Shown here one piece after another: positions 1 to 7,389 of a stretch of 37,050 nt of DNA. This stretch comes from Armatimonadota bacterium. Its GTDB lineage: Bacteria; Armatimonadota; Fimbriimonadia; Fimbriimonadales; Fimbriimonadaceae. Within the stretch, counting starts at the first letter, position 1, and each line of letters starts with the position of its first letter. The translations under genes were made by a program, and so were the position numbers. Under the pieces are notes generated by a model. The model worked only from the letters and a program-made list of their open reading frames with translations. It made no database searches and was not told the origin of the DNA. The stretch is taken from positions 1-37,050 of the forward strand of contig JAEVZK010000068.1 of NCBI GenBank assembly GCA_023392285.1, written 5' to 3'.

Positions 1-126
1 TTCCTCGACTGCGTGGGTCACCGGCACGATGAGACGATGCGGAACGCGCTTGAGGAGCTTCGCCCGCTCACCCTCGAAATCACCGTTCTCGGCAGCTATC
101 CCATGGCCGCGCTTCCCAACAGTTAA
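1..126 (+). CDS. pheA: Prephenate dehydratase, C-terminal end (partial)
   Basis: Only the last 41 codons are inside the window, ending at TAA 124-126. The tail reads FLDCVGHRHDETMRNALEEL and continues to a VLGSYPMA motif. This matches the end of the ACT regulatory domain of prephenate dehydratase, where 'F-x-D-x-x-GH' and 'LGSYP' are conserved. That enzyme decarboxylates and dehydrates prephenate to phenylpyruvate in phenylalanine synthesis, and its ACT domain binds phenylalanine for feedback inhibition. The catalytic domain lies upstream, so a chorismate-mutase fusion cannot be excluded. The identification rests on this short but characteristic segment. Confidence 0.75.
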   Translation, partial: FLDCVGHRHDETMRNALEELRPLTLEITVLGSYPMAALPNS

Positions 127-231
127 ACCTGCGAGTGGGGAGGTAGGGGATCAATATGCCAACTGAAGCAGCCATTCGTCGTCGCGAATGTTTTCGCCCG
201 CGTACAATTCCTGAATACCATGAGGCTTGGC

Positions 232-420
232 GGAAAAACCAGCGAGCTTTTTGGAAAAACTAGCGATCTTTTTGGAAAAACCAGCGAGCTTTTTAGGAAA
301 ATCCTCGATCTTTTTGGAAAAACCAGCGAGCTTTTTTGGAAAACCAGCGAGCTTTCTAGGAAAACCAGCGAGCTTTTTGGGAAAATCCTCGATTTTTTTG
401 GGAAGAATCTCGATGAATTT
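232..420. repeat. Nine tandem 21-bp repeats with A-tract and T-tract in each unit
   Basis: Nine consecutive units of exactly 21 bases, with no insertion or deletion, start at 232, 253, 274, 295, 316, 337, 358, 379 and 400. The common unit is GGAAAAACCAGCGAGCTTTT plus one T. Units 1, 3, 5, 6 and 7 carry the CCAGCGAGC core. Unit 2 is a CTAGCGATC variant. Units 4, 8 and 9 carry a TCCTCGAT-type core, so units 3-4 and 7-8 look like a duplicated dimer. Each unit has an A-run and a T-run, spaced so that equivalent runs recur every two helical turns, which would favour intrinsic curvature. Read as protein, the units give heptads such as GKTSELF, but there is no ribosome site, so coding is unlikely. 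Confidence 0.9.
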
Positions 421-585
421 GCACCTAGACGCGTCCCAATTCCAATTTAGTTTGACGAACTAGCAGTTAACGTGAACACATCTATGGATTCTATATCAAC
501 ACTTATCAAGCGTGTTGACCAGGCTGGCCTTGCGTTTACCTTTCCCTAACTTTTGCTAAACGAATGCGGTAGTAGATGTGAAGTT

Positions 586-617
586 TGAAAGGCTCTCCTC
601 GCGAGGAGAGCCTTTCA
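586..617 (-). terminator. Perfect 32-bp palindrome, likely terminator of gltA
   Basis: The two 16-base halves are exact reverse complements, with arms GAAAGGCTCTCC and GGAGAGCCTTTC around TCGCGA. It begins 6 bases after the minus-strand citrate synthase stop at 623-625. In RNA it would form a long GC-rich hairpin followed by a weak U-run. Because it is symmetric it could also act on transcripts arriving from pheA. Confidence 0.7.
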
Positions 618-622
618 CATCG

Positions 623-1771
623 TTATCGGCTTTCTAGGGCGGTGTAAGTCTCGCCCTGAGCGCCTTCGTAGATAGCGGTAGGTCGAATAAGACGATTATT
701 TCGAAGCTGTTCGATCGCATGAGCGCTCCATCCAGAGACTCGAGCGACTACGAAAATCGGCGTATAGAGATCGATCGGAATGCCAAGGATGTAGTAGGCG
801 TAGGCAGCGGGGAAGTCGACGTTCGGATGAATGTTCTTTTTCTCCAGCATGGTCTTCTCCAAGATGTCGGCGATCTCGCCATACTGAGTGTTGCCCGATT
901 CGACTCCAAGTTCCTTCGCAACCTTGGTCATGTATTGAGCTCTCGGATCGGCTTTCTTATATTCGCGGTGTCCGAAGCCCATAATTTTGGCTTTCGTCGC
1001 AAGAGCTTCGTCGATCCAAGCCTGAGCTTTATCCGGCGTGCCGATCTTCAAGATCATCTTCATCGCTTCTTCGTTTGCACCGCCATGAAGCGGGCCGCGA
1101 AGGGTACCGATTCCGCTCACGATGCCCGAATAAAGGTCGCTAAGTGTGGCAACGGTGACTCGGCAGGCAAAGGTCGAGGCATTAAAGCCGTGCTCTGCGT
1201 AGAGCGTGAGGGATGCATCCATCACTTGAACAGTCTTGGCGTTTGGCTGTTCACCATTCATGATGTAAAGGAGACTTTCGGCGACTCCATGCTCAGGATT
1301 CGGCTTGATGACGTCTTTGCCTTCTCGGATTCTGTGACCATTTGCCACCATGGTGCCAGCTTTTGCGATGATTCGTACAGCTTTGCGCACGTTAGCCTCA
1401 TCATTTGTGGCGGGCTCTCGATAATCCGGATCAAAGGGAGCAAGGGCTGAAAAGGCAGTGCGAATCATATCCATCGGATGTGAATCCTTTGGCATGGCCC
1501 GGAGAACATCCCAAATCTGATCGGGAACGCTTCGCTCCTCTCCTAGCTTTCTCTTGAAATCAGCGAGCTGTGCTTTGTTCGGTAAGGTGCCGTACACCAG
1601 AAGATAGGCAGTTTGTTCGAAGCAACCCTGCTCGGCAAGATCGTGGACATTGTAACCGCGATATTCGAGGCTCGAGTTGTCGGAATTGATTTCACTGATC
1701 GTGCTGATGCCCGCGACGACTCCTTCCAGTCCGGGGCTGTAATTGGGATATTGGGTTGCTGTTGCGCTCAT
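623..1771 (-). CDS. gltA: Citrate synthase
   Basis: A 382-aa cytosolic enzyme that condenses oxaloacetate and acetyl-CoA to citrate, the entry step of the TCA cycle. Family motifs are clear: LHGGANEEA carries the first active-site His, MGFGHREYKKADPRA carries the second, and NVDFPAAYAYY carries the catalytic Asp. The length fits the short type II-like citrate/2-methylcitrate synthases of Gram-positive bacteria and archaea rather than the 430-aa NADH-regulated enterobacterial type. A methylcitrate synthase role cannot be excluded from sequence alone, but no prp genes are nearby. The start ATG at 1771 is preceded by a purine-rich AGAAGAA. The gene stands alone and ends in the palindrome at 586-617. 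Confidence 0.93.
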   Translation of the reverse strand: MSATATQYPNYSPGLEGVVAGISTISEINSDNSSLEYRGYNVHDLAEQGCFEQTAYLLVYGTLPNKAQLADFKRKLGEERSVPDQIWDVLRAMPKDSHPMDMIRTAFSALAPFDPDYREPATNDEANVRKAVRIIAKAGTMVANGHRIREGKDVIKPNPEHGVAESLLYIMNGEQPNAKTVQVMDASLTLYAEHGFNASTFACRVTVATLSDLYSGIVSGIGTLRGPLHGGANEEAMKMILKIGTPDKAQAWIDEALATKAKIMGFGHREYKKADPRAQYMTKVAKELGVESGNTQYGEIADILEKTMLEKKNIHPNVDFPAAYAYYILGIPIDLYTPIFVVARVSGWSAHAIEQLRNNRLIRPTAIYEGAQGETYTALESR

Positions 1772-1872
1772 AGTTTTTCTTCTTCGAAAGTGAGTTGAAT
1801 AGCGTCAGTTTACCCAGCGCGGAATTGGAGCCGTTGTCTCACCTTCGGTTCCGCATGTTCTCAGGGAAGGAG

Positions 1873-1890
1873 TGGGCGCTTTCGCGCCCA
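1873..1890 (-). terminator. GNRA-capped hairpin downstream of the small GRAM-like gene
   Basis: On the minus strand it reads TGGGCGC-GAAA-GCGCCCA, a 7-bp GC stem with a GAAA tetraloop, about 23 bases after the stop at 1914. There is no U-run on the minus strand. On the plus strand it is followed by AAGTTTATTT. It could be a transcript-stabilising 3' hairpin or a weak terminator. Confidence 0.45.
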
Positions 1891-1913
1891 AAGTTTATTT
1901 GCTAAGCCCGAGC

Positions 1914-2264
1914 TTATCGAGCAGCAATTGCCTCAGCGCACTTGTCGATGTTTAGAGCGCCGTAATCGAATGTGTGGACGCTGCCATCGTTCAGGGTCAC
2001 AATGCATCGTTTGCTGAGCAGCTTCTTCTGAACCTCTGTGCCCTTGATATCGCTCTTTTCGATTTCCATGAAGCCTTCACTGCCCCATTTGATGAATACC
2101 GCTTCTTCGATCATGCCTTTAAAGCTGGCGTCGAACTTTGCATCGTATAGAAGCCGCTGATTTGTTACGGTGAGCTTTCCGTTGTACTTGCCGCCGTTGG
2201 GTGGCAGATAAAATAGCGTCCAATCGCCGATTTTCGTTTCGCCGTCTCGTAGTTTGATATCCAC
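1914..2264 (-). CDS. Small GRAM/PH-like domain protein
   Basis: A 116-aa protein with no signal peptide or membrane segment. The central part (about residues 10-100) has the strand pattern of a GRAM or bacterial PH-like fold: KLTVTNQRLLYDAKF (about residues 30-44) is typical of such domains, where a 'T-N-x-R-L-L/I' strand follows the first hairpin. Family members bind lipids or act as small scaffolds, but no specific role can be read here. It is a single gene between citrate synthase and the PEP-CTERM genes, on the same strand as both. The domain call is moderately firm; the function is unknown. Confidence 0.6.
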   Translation of the reverse strand: MDIKLRDGETKIGDWTLFYLPPNGGKYNGKLTVTNQRLLYDAKFDASFKGMIEEAVFIKWGSEGFMEIEKSDIKGTEVQKKLLSKRCIVTLNDGSVHTFDYGALNIDKCAEAIAAR

Positions 2265-2382
2265 GAATAAAACAGTATCACAGCTGCTTCAAAATTGCCA
2301 GCAGGTTACGGGTTCAATTTGCCCAAGTATCGGCGGAAGGGCCAACCTTTGTGAGAGAAAAGGCTGGCCCGAATGAAGGAGT

Positions 2383-3165
2383 CTAGGAGGATCGCTTACG
2401 GCGAAGAAGGAGCGCGCCGAGACCAAGTACGGCGAGGGTTGCTGGCTCTGGAACGGGCTGGCCAATCAGCTGAAATGGCACTTCTAATTGGACTCCGCTG
2501 TTGCTGTCTTCCATCGTGTACCACTGGCCCGAGGTGAAGAGCATGCCGTTTGCGCCGGGACGGGTGATTTGCCCGGGAATGGTGACGAGCGGGGCGTACG
2601 TGTTTGAAATACCTTCCAAGCCGTAGTCCATCCAGTACGTTCCTGCCGTTAAAGTAATTGGCGTGTTCAGGTGCAGTGTCGCGGCCATGATTGGGCGTGT
2701 TGTCGATCCGGAAGAACGCCCGGTGCGATAAAGATTGGTGAAGGCGGTATTGGTGAGAACGTTGGTGGTCAGGTCGCCCGCAATAACGGAGGAGCCAGTG
2801 GCACCGGGAACGCCATCCCAGATTTGGACGACTCCGCTTAGGAAGGATTCGGTAGTGGAACCGCCTGAGCGAAAACCATAAGCGATCACATCGGTGATGG
2901 TCCAAGAACCGGTGACCGTAAAGTCGTCGGCTTGATGGAGGGTTCCGATTCCCGTCGTATTGGTGTAATTGACGCTGTATCCGAGCGTACCGTTGGTGCC
3001 GACTCCAGCTTCGGTCTGCAGTTCGCTCCACTCAGTTCCCGCCGGGGCGGAAGTGCCCTTGCTATGGATTGGCCCTGTGGACATCGGGCCGTTGTCGAAA
3101 AGGATGTCGCCAAATGCTGGCGAGGCGACGGCAATTGCGCCGATTAGGATAAGACTTCTCATCAT
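2383..3165 (-). CDS. PEP-CTERM anchored secreted protein
   Basis: Exported protein with an N-terminal signal peptide (MMRSLILIGAIAVASPAFG) and a C-terminal PEP-CTERM sorting tail: VPEPATLAV, then a hydrophobic stretch and RRKRSS at the very end. PEP-CTERM proteins are handled by exosortase and deposited in the envelope or extracellular matrix. No exosortase gene is in this window. The body (about residues 20-230) is a beta-rich, Gly/Thr-rich region without a family I can name. A GTG at 3195 would add ten residues (MPIVRYPLTY). I prefer the ATG at 3165 because the signal peptide begins there; neither start has a good Shine-Dalgarno site. It lies closely downstream of another PEP-CTERM gene and is probably co-transcribed with it. 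Confidence 0.8.
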   Translation of the reverse strand: MMRSLILIGAIAVASPAFGDILFDNGPMSTGPIHSKGTSAPAGTEWSELQTEAGVGTNGTLGYSVNYTNTTGIGTLHQADDFTVTGSWTITDVIAYGFRSGGSTTESFLSGVVQIWDGVPGATGSSVIAGDLTTNVLTNTAFTNLYRTGRSSGSTTRPIMAATLHLNTPITLTAGTYWMDYGLEGISNTYAPLVTIPGQITRPGANGMLFTSGQWYTMEDSNSGVQLEVPFQLIGQPVPEPATLAVLGLGALLLRRKRSS

Positions 3166-3208
3166 GTAGGTTAAAGGGTACCGAACAATCGGCACCCTTT
3201 CAACCCAG

Positions 3209-3895
3209 CTACGCCTTCTTTCGACGCTTTAACAGCAATCCTCCGAGGGCGAGCGCCGTAAGCGATGCAGGTTCTGGGACGGTTGTGATATTGAGATTGT
3301 CGATCATGCCACGTGGAGCGACATAGTCTCCGTTGAGGGTGGCGTAGAGATGCAGAGTGGTAAAGCTGGCACCACTAACGCTCATGGTTTGGTACGTCGC
3401 GTTGTCCCGACCGCCTAGATTCGAGATCGTGAAAGAATCGGAAGCCACAACATTGCCATTGTCGATCGCGTCCAGGTGGTAAACAATGTCACCCCAAGGG
3501 CCGTTTTCATAGTAAGCGATATTAAATGAAGCGGCCGTTGACACTTGATCGATGTCCATGTAGACGCTCGCGAGTGCTCCGATCGATAGATTCTCTCCTG
3601 GAACAAAGCTGCTGCCGAAGGTCAGCGCATTGACGGGTGAACCGAAGCCAGGGAAGTCATTATAGAAAACGCTGGCGTCTTCGACAATGACTTGGTCGCC
3701 GAGGTCGGCTTGGGTGAACGGAGAACCATCTGGCTGGAAGCCGGTCACTGCGTTCACATCCCGGTAAGTGACTCCGTTGTTGGTAAAGCTCGAGCCAAGA
3801 AACCCTTCAGTGAGCCCTTCGTAATCCTCAAAGATGTTCGCCTGAGCGCCAACGGCGACCAGAGCTAAGCCTAACACAACTGATACTTTTTTCAT
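3209..3895 (-). CDS. PEP-CTERM anchored secreted protein
   Basis: A 228-aa exported protein. Residues 1-19 (MKKVSVVLGLALVAVGAQA) form a signal peptide, and the C-terminus is a PEP-CTERM tail: VPEPASLTALALGGLLLKRR followed by KKA. The middle looks like a beta-sandwich of the kind seen in many PEP-CTERM proteins (EDYEGLTEGFLGSSFTNNGV near the N-terminus). Its exact ligand is unknown. It is upstream in transcription of the PEP-CTERM gene ending at 2383, with a gap of only 13 to 43 bases depending on that gene's start, so the two form a probable operon. The bodies do not look alike, so this is not an obvious recent tandem duplication. Confidence 0.82.
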   Translation of the reverse strand: MKKVSVVLGLALVAVGAQANIFEDYEGLTEGFLGSSFTNNGVTYRDVNAVTGFQPDGSPFTQADLGDQVIVEDASVFYNDFPGFGSPVNALTFGSSFVPGENLSIGALASVYMDIDQVSTAASFNIAYYENGPWGDIVYHLDAIDNGNVVASDSFTISNLGGRDNATYQTMSVSGASFTTLHLYATLNGDYVAPRGMIDNLNITTVPEPASLTALALGGLLLKRRKKA

Positions 3896-3926
3896 GTTCT
3901 CTCCTCGTAATCAGGCGCTGAATGAA

Positions 3927-3955
3927 CGACTTTGCCCGCGCCAATTGCAAAGTCG
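3927..3955 (-). terminator. Hairpin downstream of the 400-aa unknown gene
   Basis: A perfect 9-bp inverted repeat, CGACTTTGC / GCAAAGTCG, separated by 11 bases and followed on the minus strand by TTCATTCAG. It sits just after the stop at 3964 and before the PEP-CTERM gene start at 3895, so it probably separates the two transcription units. Confidence 0.5.
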
Positions 3956-3963
3956 CCGAAGCG

Positions 3964-5166
3964 TCAGTTCATGAGCGGCATGGGATGCCGGATCATCACA
4001 GACGCAGGAAGGGGCGGATACTTGATCCGCGCCCGATAGACGACGAATTCTGAAGGATCGGCACCAATCCTTTCGAAAGCCATTTGGATGAGCGAGCCAT
4101 ATTGTCCTAGCTCATCGATGCCCAGCTTTTTAACTGCCCTGCCCATGGAAACAAGGGGATCTGACACCTTCAAGCGGTCCGTCTCCTGATGAGCAGTTTC
4201 GGAGGCCAATTCTCCGTAGACGCAGAGTTCACGTCGCACCTCTGGAAATAGCGATGTGTGAACGATGTGATCGCAGTAGACGACCTCGGCTGGCGTCCGA
4301 ATTCCAAGGCCGAAGTGGGCGAATTCATTTTTGTCGCTCTCAATGGGTCCCACGTTGCGGAGAATTTCGCCCGTCATCAGCGAGACAACGCCAGTGAGGC
4401 CAACTACCGCGGGTGCCACTTGATCGATAATCGTTTCTCCATCCACTCGCCGTTCCAAAATGGGCAACGGGGACGAACTGAAATCCCGGAGTACAGGGAC
4501 AGCACCCGATTCCGAGAGGTCTAGCGGTTCGCGGCTGGGACGAGTGGGTTCGTTGTCTTTGAATGTCACCGAAGTTGAAATCGGCCAGCGGACATCTTCC
4601 CGAGTACGAAGCAAATCGATAAACCCATTGATCCGCACCATGTCGAACCAGCCTGCTTTAGCGGAAGGAAACAATATTCCGACCCCGATGAGGGCCCCTG
4701 CACGCGCACCGAAGATAAAACTATTCGCATCGAAGGCCTGTTTTCTCCACTTGTGCTCGGCCTTGATATCAGAGTTTGCATCGAGCAGCAGATCGAACAA
4801 ACGTGCGTCGCCAGCATGTCTGTCGGTGACTTCTCTTAGATGCGTGATTGCACCTTTAAGGCGACGAGCCAGATCTTCGCTCACACCCAAGCTGATTGCT
4901 CGACTCAACCATAGCTCAAGTCCATGTGGACTCGGAAGGTATTGCAGAAGATTTGACGAGTCGGCATGGGCGGCATTAAAAACCTGCCATCCGAGCTTGG
5001 CATGCACTCCAAAGGCATCGGACACAGACTTTGCCATCTGCGCACGAGGGATGACTTGGCGCAAAATTTCGCGGAGCAGCGATCTAACCTGATCGAACGC
5101 CTGCTCAATCTCGGGGAAAACTCGCGATGCGGGATCTTCAGGAGAGGCCACTCTCCTACTATACAC
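3964..5166 (-). CDS. Hypothetical protein, about 400 aa
   Basis: I do not recognise this family. The first 130 residues are strongly helical and charged; the part around KSVSDAFGVHAKLGWQVFNA (about residues 46-65) has the look of a helix-turn-helix, which would suit a regulator. Residues 150-180 contain a hydrophobic Gly/Ala-rich patch (FGARAGALIGVGILFPSA). The C-terminal half has no membrane segment or signal. The start is uncertain: GTG at 5166 has no upstream ribosome site, and an AGGAG lies just inside the frame. A hairpin (5141-5156, GGAGAG-GCCA-CTCTCC on the plus strand) covers the beginning of the frame. It lies 26 bases downstream of the aquaporin gene and is probably co-transcribed with it. 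Confidence 0.6.
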   Translation of the reverse strand: MYSRRVASPEDPASRVFPEIEQAFDQVRSLLREILRQVIPRAQMAKSVSDAFGVHAKLGWQVFNAAHADSSNLLQYLPSPHGLELWLSRAISLGVSEDLARRLKGAITHLREVTDRHAGDARLFDLLLDANSDIKAEHKWRKQAFDANSFIFGARAGALIGVGILFPSAKAGWFDMVRINGFIDLLRTREDVRWPISTSVTFKDNEPTRPSREPLDLSESGAVPVLRDFSSSPLPILERRVDGETIIDQVAPAVVGLTGVVSLMTGEILRNVGPIESDKNEFAHFGLGIRTPAEVVYCDHIVHTSLFPEVRRELCVYGELASETAHQETDRLKVSDPLVSMGRAVKKLGIDELGQYGSLIQMAFERIGADPSEFVVYRARIKYPPLPASVMIRHPMPLMN

Positions 5167-5192
5167 GATGAATTTCGGAAATTATTACCAGG

Positions 5193-5936
5193 TTATTCGC
5201 CAGGTTTTCCCTGAGCGGCTTCTTCCTCGTCGTTAGTCTTGCGCACAAAAAGCGACGCGCTCAGAGCGACGACGACCACGCTTGCTAAGAGCGGGGCGGC
5301 GATATAAATCCAGACCTGATCGGTATCACCGCTGACCAGCGCAGGTCCGAGGGAGCGTGCTGGGTTCATCGAGGCGCCCGTTAAGGGCTCAGCGACAAGT
5401 CCGCATAACGCGATCGTTCCGCCCACCGCGAGTGCGGCGTCGGGGCCGATAATATGCGATTTGGTGGAAGTTCCCACGATCACCAGCAGGAGCAGGGAAG
5501 TCAGCACCACTTCAATTCCGAATGCTCGGCCAGTAGCGACCGCGGGCAGCGTGCTGCCGATGCTGTGTTCCGAACCAAACAAACTCCGCACAACGAATGC
5601 GGCGGTGACTGCACCGAGAATTTGGGCGACCAGATAGGCCGGAACTCTCTTCAACGGGAAAACCCGTCGAAGAGCGAACATAATCGTGACGGCGGGATTG
5701 ATATGCATCCCCGAAACCTGTCCCGCCGAATAGATCAGGGCCATGACGATAAGGCCAGGAGCCACCGCTTTGGTAACGAGTCCGATTTGGGCATTCTGAG
5801 CAGCCGCAACGGACCCTCCAGCTGCAACGAAGACCAGCGCGAAAGTGCCTACGAACTCAGCAAGATAGGCTCTTGCGGGGTGGTCGTGACGAGCATCGAT
5901 GTCTTTGTTGATTTCTTGAGCCTGATTTGCTCCCAT
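5193..5936 (-). CDS. MIP-family channel, NIP/AqpN-like aquaporin
   Basis: A 247-aa inner-membrane channel with six predicted transmembrane segments and the two half-helix NPA motifs of the MIP family: NPA at 80-82 (SGMHINPAVT) and 191-193 (GASMNPARSLGPAL), with the selectivity-filter Arg at 194. At the position where water-specific AqpZ has the filter His, this protein appears to have Gly (IALCGL, residue 179). The GASMNPARSLGPAL string resembles bacterial NIP-like channels (AqpN type), which pass small neutral solutes such as arsenite, boric acid or silicic acid, more than AqpZ or GlpF. The N-terminal 20 residues are polar and cytosolic. It is followed at 26 bases by the unknown 400-aa gene. 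Confidence 0.88.
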   Translation of the reverse strand: MGANQAQEINKDIDARHDHPARAYLAEFVGTFALVFVAAGGSVAAAQNAQIGLVTKAVAPGLIVMALIYSAGQVSGMHINPAVTIMFALRRVFPLKRVPAYLVAQILGAVTAAFVVRSLFGSEHSIGSTLPAVATGRAFGIEVVLTSLLLLVIVGTSTKSHIIGPDAALAVGGTIALCGLVAEPLTGASMNPARSLGPALVSGDTDQVWIYIAAPLLASVVVVALSASLFVRKTNDEEEAAQGKPGE

Positions 5937-5978
5937 GCAAGTTCAGATGTTTGCGGCCTCCGGCTGCGCCCGAATGAC

Positions 5979-7271
5979 TTAAGAGACTTCGGCAGGCTCT
6001 TTCGACGCGGCGTTCTTACTCAAAAAATCACCCACTTTCCGAGCGATCGCGCGGAAGTGCAGTTCCTCGATTTGGTTATTCTTCTTGAGCAGGCTCAGCA
6101 ACTCCTCGGGAGCGATCTCATATTCCTGGGACATGAGCATCAGTTCCTGATTCAGCTCCTGGTTCGTGAGTTGCATTTTCTCCTTGGTGAATACCTCGCG
6201 AATCAGGAGAGCGCGGCGCACGTGGAGCTTGGCCTTATCTTGCCAATTCTGCACGAGTTCTTCAACGGTCATCCCGTTTTCCTTGGCGTAATCCTCCATC
6301 GAGACATTCTTCTGTCTCTGCTCCTGAGCTGTTTCTTGAAGCCGGCGGCTTGCCAGAGACTCCCACATGTTATCGGAAACGTGGACAGTGCTGCGCTCGA
6401 GCAAGGCGTCCAGTAGTTGCTCGTTGACTAGCTCCCGCACCATTTCCTCTTTCGCCGTCGCGATCGTTTCCCGCAGCCTCTCGCGTAAATCTTCTACATT
6501 TTCGGTCTTGAGGCTCTTTGCGAACTCTTCGTCGACTTGGGGCAGCTTCACCGCACTGAGAGAATTGAGCGTTACCGTCACTTTCATCTGCTTGCCCGCC
6601 CAATCCTTCTCCTGGAAGTTGTCCGGGAAGGAGAGTTCGACGTGCTTCATCTCCTCGACGCGCATGTTCTTGAGAAGTTCATCCAGTTGGGGGAACGTCT
6701 GACCCACAACCGTCATGAAGGTGCGTCCGTCGCCAGATGCGCCGTCAGCCTTCAGATTGAGCACGGCAACGTCGCCGTCTTCGACGCCGCGGTCTGTGAC
6801 CGCCTCACGGGTTGAACGTCGCTTTCGAATCTCATCCAACTGATAATCGATCTCTTCGTCGCTCACTTCGATGGCAGGCTTATCGACAGGCAAACCCTTG
6901 TAATCGCCAAGCTCGACGACCGGTGGCAACGGAACCTTGACTTCGAATTCGCATTCATCGGTTTCCTGCTCCAGCTTCTTTAATTCCACGCTGGGCAGCT
7001 GACTTCGATCGGTTGTGAGCTGCTCGTCTTGGATCGCTTTCGTGACCGCCTTTCTGACCACGTTATCGGCAGCATCGTTGTACAAATCCTGCTTATCCAC
7101 AAACTGTTCCAGCATCTTCTTAGGTGCGTGGCCGGGGCGGAAGCCAGGAAGGCGAATTTTCTTGCTCAGGTTCTTGAAGGCTCGTTCAAAACCTTCTTTT
7201 ACTTCAGCTGGTTCGCACACGATGGTTAACTTGACGGTGCAGGGATTTAAATCTTCACGAGTGACGTTCAT
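5979..7271 (-). CDS. tig: Trigger factor, ribosome-associated chaperone and prolyl isomerase
   Basis: A 430-aa protein with the three-part layout of trigger factor: an N-terminal ribosome-binding domain (1-150) carrying the signature GFRPGHAP at 43-50, a central FKBP-type PPIase domain (about 160-250; DGDVAVLNLKADG and FPDNFQEKDWAGK), and a helical C-terminal chaperone domain (250-430, rich in Glu, Lys, Leu and Met). It meets nascent chains at the ribosome exit site. The usual neighbours clpP and clpX are not visible here. The ATG at 7271 has no strong ribosome site, but it begins with MNVTRED, as is normal for the family. It diverges from the SDR gene at 7390. Confidence 0.95.
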   Translation of the reverse strand: MNVTREDLNPCTVKLTIVCEPAEVKEGFERAFKNLSKKIRLPGFRPGHAPKKMLEQFVDKQDLYNDAADNVVRKAVTKAIQDEQLTTDRSQLPSVELKKLEQETDECEFEVKVPLPPVVELGDYKGLPVDKPAIEVSDEEIDYQLDEIRKRRSTREAVTDRGVEDGDVAVLNLKADGASGDGRTFMTVVGQTFPQLDELLKNMRVEEMKHVELSFPDNFQEKDWAGKQMKVTVTLNSLSAVKLPQVDEEFAKSLKTENVEDLRERLRETIATAKEEMVRELVNEQLLDALLERSTVHVSDNMWESLASRRLQETAQEQRQKNVSMEDYAKENGMTVEELVQNWQDKAKLHVRRALLIREVFTKEKMQLTNQELNQELMLMSQEYEIAPEELLSLLKKNNQIEELHFRAIARKVGDFLSKNAASKEPAEVS

Positions 7272-7389
7272 GGCAGGGTGAGCCGCGATGGGCGGCGTGA
7301 ATTTGGAAGTTTACCCGTGCGAGGCCTCGTCCCGATGATCGATCCTGTCAAGGCCGATCAATGTTGCGGTTGGACGAGTCAACAATGAT

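Larger units (their letters stand above)
127..622. other. Gene-free region between pheA and gltA
   Basis: About 500 bases without a credible gene. It holds a 21-bp tandem repeat (232-420), then about 165 bases of AT-richer unique sequence (421-585), then a perfect palindrome (586-617) that ends the convergent citrate synthase gene. Two overlapping frames stay open through the repeat only because 21 is a multiple of three and the unit has no stop in those frames. I do not regard either as a gene. Confidence 0.7.

Noticed and set aside
232..420. CRISPR array
   Set aside because: Units are contiguous, with no spacers of unique sequence between them.
220..463. Two overlapping open frames of heptad-repeat peptides (GKTSELF and EKPASFL types)
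   Set aside because: Both are open only because the 21-base unit is stop-free in these frames. There is no ribosome site and no coding-like sequence on either side. They are kept only as a property of the repeat.
5141..5156. Hairpin GGAGAG-GCCA-CTCTCC as an aquaporin terminator
   Set aside because: It lies inside the beginning of the next gene and has no T-run. It is mentioned only as a possible effect on translation start.
5454..6416. Plus-strand frame of 320 codons across the aquaporin and trigger factor genes
   Set aside because: It is antisense to two well-identified genes and has no family features.
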